From Streptococcus mitis (lineage in GTDB: Bacteria; Bacillota; Bacilli; Lactobacillales; Streptococcaceae), in assembly GCF_000722695.1 (NCBI RefSeq), contig NZ_JPFU01000012.1, positions 62,001 through 126,000 of the forward strand: a DNA stretch of 64,000 nucleotides, written 5' to 3'. The translations under genes were made by a program, and so were the position numbers. Below the pieces are notes generated by a model, which saw nothing but the letters and a program-made list of their open reading frames with translations, made no database searches and was not told where the DNA came from. The first letter of the stretch is position 1, and every line of letters starts with the position of its first letter. Below, piece after piece: positions 18,634 through 26,608 of the stretch.

Positions 18634-19510
18634 CCTACACTTTTACTCATCAAAGAAATCTACGAAATTTCTGACATATCTTCCCAAGACAACTTGTTTC
18701 TTAGGTGCATGCACTGCTCAAAATCTAGCCCTTGGAATTGACTATTTTTCCAACAGTCAAATTAAAACTTTTTCTCCTTATGATACCATTTTTAATGCAC
18801 CATCCTTACTAAAGGATTTAGAAATCATTGCATTTGAATTGAATCATCATATCTTGATAGATACCAAACAAAAAGTATTTTATGATGAAGTTCGTTTTTG
18901 GAATCGTTCAGAGAGTTTTAAAAAGGTCATAAACGAAAATTTACAGATTGATACTTGTGTTAAGAGAGCAATAACTGAATCAGATTTACTAATCGTCTCT
19001 CTCGGATCCGTTGAAATGTGGTCTAAGTCTAAACACGTAATGAACATACTTCCAAGAAATCAGTTTTTCAACCCAGAGATTAAAAATGTCTATCTATCGT
19101 CCGACGATATACTTAATTTTGCTAAACAAATTATGCGAGTTGTACAACTTATTAACCCTAAAATTAAGATTCAATTTTCAATTCCCTATGTACTTCTTAA
19201 AGCTTCTGAAAAGTTTCATAATCTGCATTTGGCTACGACTGAAAATTATCGTATTATCAAAGATGCCATTATGGAATTAGGGGACGACTATTACTTTCCT
19301 GAATATGAACTATTCAAATACTATGTCGAAAAAAATAATCATCCTTTCCAAGAAGATGGAAGACATCCCTCTGTCAAGCTAATTGCAGATATATCTAAAC
19401 ACATTGTTAAAGAAATTAACAAGGATTATCTATTAGATACACCCAACAAACCATTTGCAATCAACAAAGTCGATAGCCGAGGTAAAATCAATGGTAAAGA
19501 ATACTTATAG
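18626..19510 (+). CDS. GSCFA-family protein (SGNH-hydrolase-like)
   Basis: 294 residues. The family's name motif appears as FLGACTAQNLA (~26-36), followed by SPYDTIFNAPSLL. The second landmark DLLIVSLGSVEMWS (~125-138) corresponds to the usual D-x-hydrophobic-TLGT. The C-terminal block YYFPEYELFKYY and QEDGRHPS (~217-250) matches the family's YFPAYE / D-x-HPS ending, with the catalytic-type Asp-x-x-His. GSCFA proteins have an esterase-like fold but mostly unassigned reactions; acyl transfer or ester hydrolysis is plausible. No signal peptide, so probably cytoplasmic. It overlaps the first gene by 8 bp and the next by 20 bp, implying coupled translation. Confidence 0.75.
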   Translation: MDNLHFYSSKKSTKFLTYLPKTTCFLGACTAQNLALGIDYFSNSQIKTFSPYDTIFNAPSLLKDLEIIAFELNHHILIDTKQKVFYDEVRFWNRSESFKKVINENLQIDTCVKRAITESDLLIVSLGSVEMWSKSKHVMNILPRNQFFNPEIKNVYLSSDDILNFAKQIMRVVQLINPKIKIQFSIPYVLLKASEKFHNLHLATTENYRIIKDAIMELGDDYYFPEYELFKYYVEKNNHPFQEDGRHPSVKLIADISKHIVKEINKDYLLDTPNKPFAINKVDSRGKINGKEYL

Positions 19511-20576
19511 TGACGATTTACAACGTATCTTTAAAGCTCAGACTCTCCCATCATCGCCTTTGATAAGAGAAGAAAAGAACTTATTTACTTTTTCACCAAT
19601 TCAAGATGAGCTAGAGTATTTTAAAGAAAAGAAAGATGGTTTATATGTAAAAGAACAAGTTTGTTTCCGAAATGTCTACCCTGCTAACTTAGTAAACCCT
19701 ATCTCTACCCCATGCCAAACTTTAATTAGTTTATTTTCCTTCCGTGAAGAGAAATATGGACAAATTATTGAAACCTTTATCACAAAATTTTTAAATAAAT
19801 GGATTCCTTTCGATAACATTTATATTATATGTCCAAAAATGACTGATATCCTTGGTCAACTGTACAATGTTACTAATCACATTATCGAAATTGATAAAAA
19901 TCGACTTCAGTGTCATGTTCCTTTATCAGGGAATCATTACTACATTAAAATTTGTAGCAAGTACCACGATGGTTTGGTAACATTAGCAAATTTTGTTCTA
20001 ATCAATTTTCAAGGAGGATTTCAGTCTCAATTAGACAGTGTCTTCTTTCCTTTAAGATTAGATATGATTCGTGAACAAGCGAAATCTATTTACGAGTCGC
20101 AAAATTTTCTAGCCACCTACAATAAGTTATATAAATTTTCTAGTAATCATGAACTGACGCATTTTTTCATCAGTCAACTAGAAGCTTTAACCATTTTATT
20201 CCCGGAAATTGGAACATTTGGCAATCATAGACACAGCTATGCCCTAAAAAAACTAGCTAGAGAAATCTTTTTGGAATGTGATATTCATAATATCTCACTA
20301 GAGGACGTCTTAAATGAGTTTTCAACGATTAAAATCGAATTGCTAAAACAGTACAAGGAATATTCTCGGAATATCAATAAAGCATTAAAGAAAGTCAAAA
20401 AGAGTAGGGATACAATGGGGGCAGATTATGCCTATCAGACATTAGGTATTCCTTATAAACTCTACAAAAATCAGATTGATCCCACTTACAAACTACCTGA
20501 GTTGCCGAGCAACTTTGCTTATTATAGAGATTCGCATAAAAACCTCTATCAAAATCCAATAGAAAGTTATAAATAA
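19491..20576 (+). CDS. Alanyl-tRNA-synthetase-like protein without editing domain
   Basis: 361 residues from the ATG at 19491 (GAGG 8 bases upstream; an upstream non-ATG start is possible but lacks a site). By eye it follows class II AlaRS. VCFRN then TPCQTLISLFSFREEKYGQ (~57-91) sits where AlaRS has its motif-2 segment. LDSVFFPLRLDMIREQ (~181-196) matches the motif-3 region, but the GLER core is lost. GNHRHSYALKKLAREI (~244-259) matches the tRNA-binding helix GRGYVLRRIIRRA. GADYAYQTLGIPYKL (~310-324) matches the AFxLYDTYGFP block that closes the AlaRS core. The editing and C-Ala domains are absent. It may activate an amino acid, or accept one from tRNA, for the neighbouring ligases. The degenerate motifs make plain tRNA charging unlikely. 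This assignment is my alignment from memory. Confidence 0.55.
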   Translation: MVKNTYSDDLQRIFKAQTLPSSPLIREEKNLFTFSPIQDELEYFKEKKDGLYVKEQVCFRNVYPANLVNPISTPCQTLISLFSFREEKYGQIIETFITKFLNKWIPFDNIYIICPKMTDILGQLYNVTNHIIEIDKNRLQCHVPLSGNHYYIKICSKYHDGLVTLANFVLINFQGGFQSQLDSVFFPLRLDMIREQAKSIYESQNFLATYNKLYKFSSNHELTHFFISQLEALTILFPEIGTFGNHRHSYALKKLAREIFLECDIHNISLEDVLNEFSTIKIELLKQYKEYSRNINKALKKVKKSRDTMGADYAYQTLGIPYKLYKNQIDPTYKLPELPSNFAYYRDSHKNLYQNPIESYK

Positions 20577-20578
20577 TC

Positions 20579-21784
20579 ATGGCAAAATTACTTATCTTAC
20601 ACCCCTATCGTGAAACTTACACCGATATTTACTCTTGTCTTTCCAAAAATCATCACTATACACTCCTGATTGATGATAGCAAAGTAGAATCATTTGAAAC
20701 GAATAAACCAACCAATGTCACTCTAGTTACTACCCAACATTATCCTGAAAAGAGAAAAGAAACCTCACAAGGAATCCTACAACGATCTCATTTCGATGCG
20801 ATTGTTGCTTTAGATGAGTTTGATATGGTATTGGCTGCAGAATTACGAGAACAATTTCATATTAAGGGCCAATCAGTCAATCAAGCAAAAACTTTCCGTG
20901 ATAAAGACAAAATGACACAGAAAGTCAGTGAACTAGGTTTTAAAATCCCCCATTCCCGGAAAATCTCATCTTATGAGGAATTGAAAAACTTTTTCAAAGA
21001 ACATGGAGATATTATTCTAAAACCTTTGGATGGAGCTGGTTCTGTTGATACTTTCCACTTAAAAAGTGATAACGACTTAACTCCTTTTGATTCCGATAAC
21101 TTTTGGGGAGATAAGACTGTCTTGGTTCAAGAATATATTTATTCAGATGTTTATCACATAGATGGATTTGTATCGCATGGAAATATCATTTATTGTGAAC
21201 CGTCCCAATATATCTTCAATCCCTTGCTAATTAAAGAAGGAATTTCAGCTGCGGGAGTTTCCTTGGATTACACTTCAAAACATTTCAAAAAACTTGTTGA
21301 TTACGCCTCTGAACTGTCTAAAAAACTCTACCCAGACGGAACATTTCTTTTTCACTTAGAGGTGTTTTACGATGGACACGAAATCATTTTTTTGGAGATT
21401 GCTTCACGCATTGGTGGTGCACGGATTCGTCAAAATCTACAATATAAACTGACCTACAATCCACTTGAGCTTCTCTTGACAGCCATCTGTAATGACACCT
21501 TACCCATACTTCCAACCGTATTTCCAGTTACTGGCTGGCTTCTAACTGCCAAAAAGGAGGGAGTCATCCAACAACTCCCAGAACTAACGGAAACGATAAA
21601 AGAACAGTACTCTATCTTTGACTATATTACTTACACGCAAGTTGGTAAACAGTTGCATTCTGCTTTTCACAGTGCAGATGCTGTTGTCGGTTTTTCTTGT
21701 CATGGTTTAACATTCCGAGAAACAAAAAACAATCTCTTAGGAGCTGAGACTTGGGTGTTAGAAAACACGAGGTATAAGAAATGA
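20579..21784 (+). CDS. ATP-grasp ligase (amino-acid/peptide ligase type)
   Basis: 401 residues with the three ATP-grasp subdomains. The N-terminal Rossmann-like part contains FDAIVALDEFDM. Then come RDKDKMTQKVSELGFKIPHS (~107-126), the ATP-binding strand DIILKPLDGAGSVDTF (~143-158), the adenine segment VLVQEYI, and the metal/phosphate block FHLEVFYDGHEIIFLEIASR followed by IGGARIR (~262-288), with paired acidic residues and the Arg of the catalytic site. This arrangement resembles L-amino-acid ligases and carnosine-synthase-like enzymes, which join a carboxylate (via acyl-phosphate) to an amine. Substrates unknown. It starts 2 bp after the preceding stop and overlaps the next gene by 4 bp (ATGA). 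Confidence 0.85.
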   Translation: MAKLLILHPYRETYTDIYSCLSKNHHYTLLIDDSKVESFETNKPTNVTLVTTQHYPEKRKETSQGILQRSHFDAIVALDEFDMVLAAELREQFHIKGQSVNQAKTFRDKDKMTQKVSELGFKIPHSRKISSYEELKNFFKEHGDIILKPLDGAGSVDTFHLKSDNDLTPFDSDNFWGDKTVLVQEYIYSDVYHIDGFVSHGNIIYCEPSQYIFNPLLIKEGISAAGVSLDYTSKHFKKLVDYASELSKKLYPDGTFLFHLEVFYDGHEIIFLEIASRIGGARIRQNLQYKLTYNPLELLLTAICNDTLPILPTVFPVTGWLLTAKKEGVIQQLPELTETIKEQYSIFDYITYTQVGKQLHSAFHSADAVVGFSCHGLTFRETKNNLLGAETWVLENTRYKK

Positions 21785-22896
21785 AATATTTTATTTATCG
21801 CTTTTCTCCTGCAAGTATTGGTATTAAAGCAAAAGAAAATTTAGGTATTATCTGTCCTAGCAGACAAGAAAAAAATTATCTGTCAGTTGGATTTTTAAAG
21901 AACCAAATTTTTTGTATAGATGATTTTAGCCAAATTAATCTACTCTTTTTTTTCAAAGATATACAGAACATAGAGGATATTTTCACACTAGATGAAGGAC
22001 TCATGCATATTGTCGGTATCTTAAAATCGCTTTTCACCTCCGATAAAGAGGCTTGGAAAATCGCTTATACTTATAAAGACAAGAAAATCATGCGCACTCA
22101 GCTGAGTGAACAAATCAGTCAACCTCAACTATTGAACCCAAATGATAGTCTTCCTAATACCTTTCTGATTAAACCTAGATGTGAAGCTTCTGGCAAAGAT
22201 ATTCATATTATCTCTCAAATACCAGAGTATTATACAGCTGAGAATTTTCTTTTAGAAAGTCTGGAACAATTTGATACCATGTTTACTTGTGATGGTATAG
22301 CTATTAATGGAAAAATCCAATACTTTTTTACACATGAATATATAGGAAATATCCTAGATATTAAAACAACCTTCATCAATATCGTCCGTACAAACTCTCA
22401 CTATAATAATCCCCTCTTCATTCAACGATTAAAAACTGAAACCCAAAAAGTATTGGACAGTTTAGGAACTGAGAAAATCCATCCTTTCCATGCAGAGTTC
22501 TTTTATAACTCCACTACAGATGAGATAAGCTTTTGTGAAATTGGAAAGCGGTTTGGTGGAGGAAATATTCCTTTGCTTATCAAATGTGCCTTTCAAATTG
22601 ACATCCTAGATACTTACTGGAATCTTATAAATAGTGTTTCTATACAAGCAGAGATTCCAACATCACCCAGTAAAATTGCACTGACTTTAGCTATTTTTCA
22701 GAATGGCCATCATCAAGCTCCTCCAAAGCTCCCTTTCCCTATCGAATTTTTTAGAGAATATCCTGAAAAGATAAACTGTCCTGCTCATTCACTAGATGAT
22801 TTACGCTATCTCATCACTACTAGTGTAAAGAATGAGAAGGAATTTACACTCATAAACGAGCTACTTGAGGAATATAAGTATGAACAAAGAGAATAA
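21781..22896 (+). CDS. Second, divergent ATP-grasp ligase
   Basis: 371 residues. The ATP-grasp core is visible as FLIKPRCEASGKDIHIIS (~137-154), MFTCDGIAINGKIQYFF (~174-190) and the metal-binding block HPFHAEFFYNSTTDEISFCE then IGKRFGGGNIP (~235-265). The N-terminal ~110 residues are not clearly related to the first ligase. With two ligases the pathway could form two successive amide bonds, or one ligase could load a carrier. Translation is coupled on both sides: ATGA overlap upstream and a 17-bp overlap with the exporter gene. Confidence 0.78.
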   Translation: MKYFIYRFSPASIGIKAKENLGIICPSRQEKNYLSVGFLKNQIFCIDDFSQINLLFFFKDIQNIEDIFTLDEGLMHIVGILKSLFTSDKEAWKIAYTYKDKKIMRTQLSEQISQPQLLNPNDSLPNTFLIKPRCEASGKDIHIISQIPEYYTAENFLLESLEQFDTMFTCDGIAINGKIQYFFTHEYIGNILDIKTTFINIVRTNSHYNNPLFIQRLKTETQKVLDSLGTEKIHPFHAEFFYNSTTDEISFCEIGKRFGGGNIPLLIKCAFQIDILDTYWNLINSVSIQAEIPTSPSKIALTLAIFQNGHHQAPPKLPFPIEFFREYPEKINCPAHSLDDLRYLITTSVKNEKEFTLINELLEEYKYEQRE

Positions 22897-24055
22897 AAAT
22901 ATCCTACTACTGATTATCAGGGGACAAACAACAAACTTGGGTAATATTATTTTTGATTATGCCAATAAACTATTAATCGCAAACCTCACCGTTCAATCCT
23001 CATTCTTTATGATGCTTTATCAGTCTAGCGAATCCATTGTTCGCTTACTATTTAATCTATTTGCAGGATATGTTGCTGATTTTAGCGATAGAAAACGTAT
23101 GCTCATTCTAACAGATGTGATTGCTGCAATTGCAACTTTCTTACTATTTTTATTTTATAATCCGCAAAATATCTGGATATTGGTTGTTGTCAATATATTA
23201 CTGGCTATTTTATTTAGTTTTAACGGCCCAGCTTATAAGGCTATTATAAAAGACCTTCTTTCCAGCGATGGAATCTTTACCTATAACTCTATTTCTAAAA
23301 TAGTAGCTGAGATTGTTGGAGTTGGAGCACCGCTAGCTTCCGTCTTTGTTATCCATCAATTTGGATTTAGATATGGTATGCTGATTAACTCTTTCTCTTT
23401 TATTATTTCAGCTTTGTGTGAATATCGTTTTCACATTTTACATCACCATAATACTATCCAATCAAAATTTTTTACTGGATTAAAAGAAGGTTTTACCTAC
23501 CTCTATGAAGACAAAACACTCCTAACCATTTTAATTTCTTCCGCCTTTCTAAACTTCTTAGATGCGATCTATTCCTTCTATCTTCCATTCACATCAACCT
23601 TTTCTCAATTCCATCAAATTTTTGCTTATATTCTCGTTTCTCAATCTATCGGAAGTATCTTAGGAGCTCTTATCATCAGTCTAAACAAGAAAAAGATTGA
23701 ACCGAGATACTTTCTTCATTTCTTATTGCCAGGTGCAGTTTCCTTAATACTTATTAATCTTTTTCAGTCCTCGCAAATTATCTTATTGATTCTATTTGCT
23801 CTGTTCTCTACAACTGTTTCAATGTTCAATGTGAATTTAATGTCACATCTCCAAGTTTCTATAGATTCCAATTTCTTAGGACGCATTTTTAGCATCATAT
23901 TCACTATCAGTGGTATCTTTGCTCCTTTCGGAACTATGTTTGCATCATGGATTGATTTTAAAAATTGGCAAATATTTCAATATATAGGTATTGTTCAACT
24001 GCTGATTTATATAATCAGTTTACTAGCACTTAATAAGAGTTCCAAAAAAAGTTAA
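22880..24055 (+). CDS. MFS efflux transporter
   Basis: 391 residues from the ATG at 22880 (GAGG 9 bases upstream; a TTG at 22865 is in frame but less likely). About 12 membrane helices. The loop after helix 2 reads LFAGYVADFSDRKRMLILTD, the motif A of the major facilitator superfamily (G-x3-D-R-x-x-R), and MSHLQVSIDSNFLGRIFSI lies in the second half. It resembles the EntS/macrolide-efflux branch that exports siderophores or antibiotics. As last gene of the cluster it is the likely exporter or self-protection pump for the product. Confidence 0.88.
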   Translation: MNKENKNILLLIIRGQTTNLGNIIFDYANKLLIANLTVQSSFFMMLYQSSESIVRLLFNLFAGYVADFSDRKRMLILTDVIAAIATFLLFLFYNPQNIWILVVVNILLAILFSFNGPAYKAIIKDLLSSDGIFTYNSISKIVAEIVGVGAPLASVFVIHQFGFRYGMLINSFSFIISALCEYRFHILHHHNTIQSKFFTGLKEGFTYLYEDKTLLTILISSAFLNFLDAIYSFYLPFTSTFSQFHQIFAYILVSQSIGSILGALIISLNKKKIEPRYFLHFLLPGAVSLILINLFQSSQIILLILFALFSTTVSMFNVNLMSHLQVSIDSNFLGRIFSIIFTISGIFAPFGTMFASWIDFKNWQIFQYIGIVQLLIYIISLLALNKSSKKS

Positions 24056-24104
24056 ATCATCCAGCTACACAGCACAAAATTTAGGAAGATTATTCAATTC
24101 AAAA

Positions 24105-24133
24105 TTGAAAATCTTTTTGAAATAAGCTGTAAT
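24105..24133 (+). promoter_or_regulatory. Possible promoter of the small ORF
   Basis: TTGAAA (24105-24110), 17-bp gap, TGTAAT (24128-24133). Only a moderate match. Confidence 0.35.
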
Positions 24134-24162
24134 AAATTTAAGTAGTGATAGGAGATAGGATA

Positions 24163-24339
24163 GTGCCTACAATCAGTTTAACACGTGATATAAAGCTAAC
24201 AAATGAAGATGCTTTAAAAATTTTCAACCATCAATCATCTGAAAAATTACAAGAAATATTGAGATCTATTGAATCACAAGATGCCTCCACCCTAACGGAA
24301 AATAAACTCATACTCAATGAAAATCAAAGAGCAAACTAG
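24163..24339 (+). CDS. Small protein of unknown function, C-terminus supplied by a BOX element
   Basis: 58 residues from the GTG at 24163, preceded at a proper distance by AGGAGA. A second GTG at 24145 is in frame but overlaps the ribosome site. The sequence starts MPTISLTRDIKLTNEDALKI and is helical and polar, with no signal or membrane segment. The last nine residues (LNENQRAN and one before) are encoded by the BOX at 24310, so the original protein was longer or ended differently. Its start resembles short antitoxin-like proteins, but I cannot assign a family. It could also be a relic peptide belonging to the cluster. Confidence 0.45.
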   Translation: MPTISLTRDIKLTNEDALKIFNHQSSEKLQEILRSIESQDASTLTENKLILNENQRAN

Positions 24340-24414
24340 GAAACTAGCCGCAGGCTGTACTTGAGTACGGCAAGGCGACGTTGACGCGGTTTGAATTTGA
24401 TTTTCGAAGAGTAT
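24310..24414. repeat. BOX element (2), short form lacking boxB
   Basis: Starts ATACTCAATGAAAATCAAAG and ends GATTTTCGAAGAGTAT, with GTACGGCAAGGCGACGTTGA inside. The AAACACTGTTTTGAGG module of the others is missing. It truncates the small ORF. Confidence 0.9.
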
Positions 24415-24453
24415 CATTTCAAAATATTTATAACTCATCGCTCTTACAATAAA

Positions 24454-24488
24454 AAATATCCTGCAAGTTTGTGCCTTGCAGGATATTT
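24454..24488. terminator. Terminator of the rnc-ftsY operon (bidirectional-looking)
   Basis: Perfect 14-bp stem AAATATCCTGCAAG/CTTGCAGGATATTT with a 7-base loop. A run of A on the left gives the U tract for minus-strand ftsY transcripts. The right side could stop plus-strand transcripts from the cluster. Confidence 0.9.
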
Positions 24489-24496
24489 GCTTCTGA

Positions 24497-25786
24497 TTAG
24501 ATTAAGCCTTCCAAGAGACCTTTCATAAAGTTTTCTGAGTTAAACTCTCCAATATCATCGATTTTTTCACCAAAACCAATCAATTTTACAGGAATATTGA
24601 GTTCTTCACGGATGGCTAAAACAACACCACCTCGAGCAGTACCATCAATCTTAGTCAAGACAATTCCTGTCAAAGGAGTGATTTTCGAAAATTCTTTGGC
24701 CTGTACAAGAGCGTTTTGACCTGTTGATGCATCAAGTGCTAAGAAGGTTTCATGGGGTGCTTCTGGCACAACACGTTTGATGATGCGACCAATCTTTTCC
24801 AACTCAGCCATGAGGTTGTCCTTGTTTTGCAAACGACCAGCAGTATCAATCATGAGAATATCAATTCCTTCTGCTACAGCTCGTTCCATACCATCAAAGA
24901 CCACGCTGGCTGGATCAGCTTTTTCAGGTCCAGTCACAACTGGAACGTCCACACGACGGCCCCATTCAGCTAGTTGGGCTACTGCCCCTGCACGGAAGGT
25001 ATCTGCTGCAACCAGCATGACCTTCTTACCTGCTTGTTTGTAGCGGTGGGCTAGTTTCCCGATAGAAGTTGTTTTCCCAACACCATTCACACCAACAAAG
25101 AGCATGACTGTCAAGCCATCTTGAAATTGGATACTTTCATCATAGTTGCCATCCTTTTCATAAAGCTCAACCAATTTCTCAATGATGACGCGACGAAGGG
25201 CGTCAGGTTTCTTGGCGTTTTCAAGCTTGGCTTCGTAGCGTAGCTCCTCTGTTAAGTTAGAAGCCACCTGGACACCAACGTCACTCATAATCAGCAGTTC
25301 TTCCAGTTCTTCGAAGAATTCTTCATCGACAGAACGGAAGTTGGCAAAGAAAGCGTTCAAGCGGGCACCAAAGCCTGTACGAGTTTTCTTAAGACTGCGG
25401 TCATATTTTTCCTGAACAGTTTCTTCTGCTTGAGGTCTTTCTGCTTCAAGCACTTTAGAACTATTTTCTTCTACAGTCTCTAGGAGCTCAGTATTATCTT
25501 CCTCTGTGACTTCTTCTGAGTTTGGCAATTCTTCGACTTCTTCTTGAGAAACTTCTACAACTGACTCTGAATCCAGACTTTCTTCAACTGTGTATTGGAT
25601 TTTCTCTTCTTGGAGCACAGCTTGTTCAACAATTTCAACTTCTGCATCTTCTTGAGGAACTTCCTCAGCTTCTGTAAGAGAAGACTCAACATCTTCAGAC
25701 AAATCAAGATTTTCCAGAGCTTCTTTTACAACTTCTTCGATTTTAGGTTCTTCTTTTTTTCCGAATAGACGGTCAAATAATCCCAT
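24497..25786 (-). CDS. ftsY: FtsY, signal recognition particle receptor
   Basis: 429 residues. Residues ~1-130 form a highly acidic, repetitive A domain (runs of E/V/S) that associates with the membrane and translocon. The NG domain follows: the four-helix N domain (~130-215), then SRP-type GTPase motifs GVNGVGKTTSIGKLA (P-loop), DTFRAGAVAQL, DTAGR and TKIDGTARGG. It docks ribosome-SRP complexes for co-translational insertion. Last gene of the operon rnc-smc-HAD-HAD-ftsY, 3 bp after the phosphatase gene. Confidence 0.97.
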   Translation of the reverse strand: MGLFDRLFGKKEEPKIEEVVKEALENLDLSEDVESSLTEAEEVPQEDAEVEIVEQAVLQEEKIQYTVEESLDSESVVEVSQEEVEELPNSEEVTEEDNTELLETVEENSSKVLEAERPQAEETVQEKYDRSLKKTRTGFGARLNAFFANFRSVDEEFFEELEELLIMSDVGVQVASNLTEELRYEAKLENAKKPDALRRVIIEKLVELYEKDGNYDESIQFQDGLTVMLFVGVNGVGKTTSIGKLAHRYKQAGKKVMLVAADTFRAGAVAQLAEWGRRVDVPVVTGPEKADPASVVFDGMERAVAEGIDILMIDTAGRLQNKDNLMAELEKIGRIIKRVVPEAPHETFLALDASTGQNALVQAKEFSKITPLTGIVLTKIDGTARGGVVLAIREELNIPVKLIGFGEKIDDIGEFNSENFMKGLLEGLI

Positions 25787-25789
25787 ATC

Positions 25790-26608
25790 TTAGTTCTCCT
25801 TTAGCACGTATTCTTCGATAGCCCAGACGACAGCCTCTTCATCGTTGGTCATTGGCGTCACTACATTTGCGACTGCCTTAACTTCAGGAACAGCGTTTTG
25901 CATGGCAACACCGAGCCCTGCCCATTCAATCATAGAGAGGTCATTGGCCTCGTCACCACAAGCCATGACTTGGCTTTGGTCGATTCCGAGATGGCTGATT
26001 AGTTTTGCTAAACCTGTTGCTTTATGAACATTCTTTGGTGACCACTCTAGCAACATTTCACGTGATTTAAAGATTTCATATTGGTCAAACAATTCTAGAG
26101 AAATCTTCTGAATGGCTGCATCCAAGGGTTCTTGAGCAAAGGCGGTCACGCATTTGTTGTAGGTCATTTGACTAGATAAGTCTTCAAAGTCCACTGGAAC
26201 AAAGGTCAAAGCTGGATTGAATTTGGCATAAAGACTTTCTTGGTCAGATTGAATTTGATAAACAGTTCCTTCTGAAATAGCATCAAGAGGCAGTGATAAT
26301 TTCTCTGTTTCTTCATACAAGCGTGCCACATCATCATATGAAAAGACTGTCTTATCAAGGATTTCACCTGTATTTTTCTGAACCAAACCACCATTAAAAG
26401 TAATCGTATACTCATCTTCCTGGCCGTCAGTCCCTAGCTCATGGAGGAAGAAATCCATGGCTTTTAAGGGACGACCAGTTGTCAATACGACCTTGATACC
26501 ACGATCACGCGCAGCTTTCAGGGTTGCCTTGGTACGATCCGTCAACCTTTTATCAGTAGTCAGCAAGGTCCCGTCCAAGTCCAATGCAATCAATTTTATA
26601 TCTGCCAT
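25790..26608 (-). CDS. Cof-type HAD phosphatase
   Basis: 272 residues. HAD motif I is LDLDGTLLTTD, motif II TTGRP, and the C2-cap family ending ACGDEANDLSMIEWAGLGVAM carries motifs III/IV (GDEANDLSM). The nucleophile Asp and acid/base Asp are present. Such enzymes dephosphorylate sugar phosphates, FMN, PLP or similar metabolites with low specificity. It overlaps the upstream paralogue by one base, so the two are coupled in the smc-ftsY operon. Confidence 0.92.
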   Translation of the reverse strand: MADIKLIALDLDGTLLTTDKRLTDRTKATLKAARDRGIKVVLTTGRPLKAMDFFLHELGTDGQEDEYTITFNGGLVQKNTGEILDKTVFSYDDVARLYEETEKLSLPLDAISEGTVYQIQSDQESLYAKFNPALTFVPVDFEDLSSQMTYNKCVTAFAQEPLDAAIQKISLELFDQYEIFKSREMLLEWSPKNVHKATGLAKLISHLGIDQSQVMACGDEANDLSMIEWAGLGVAMQNAVPEVKAVANVVTPMTNDEEAVVWAIEEYVLKEN

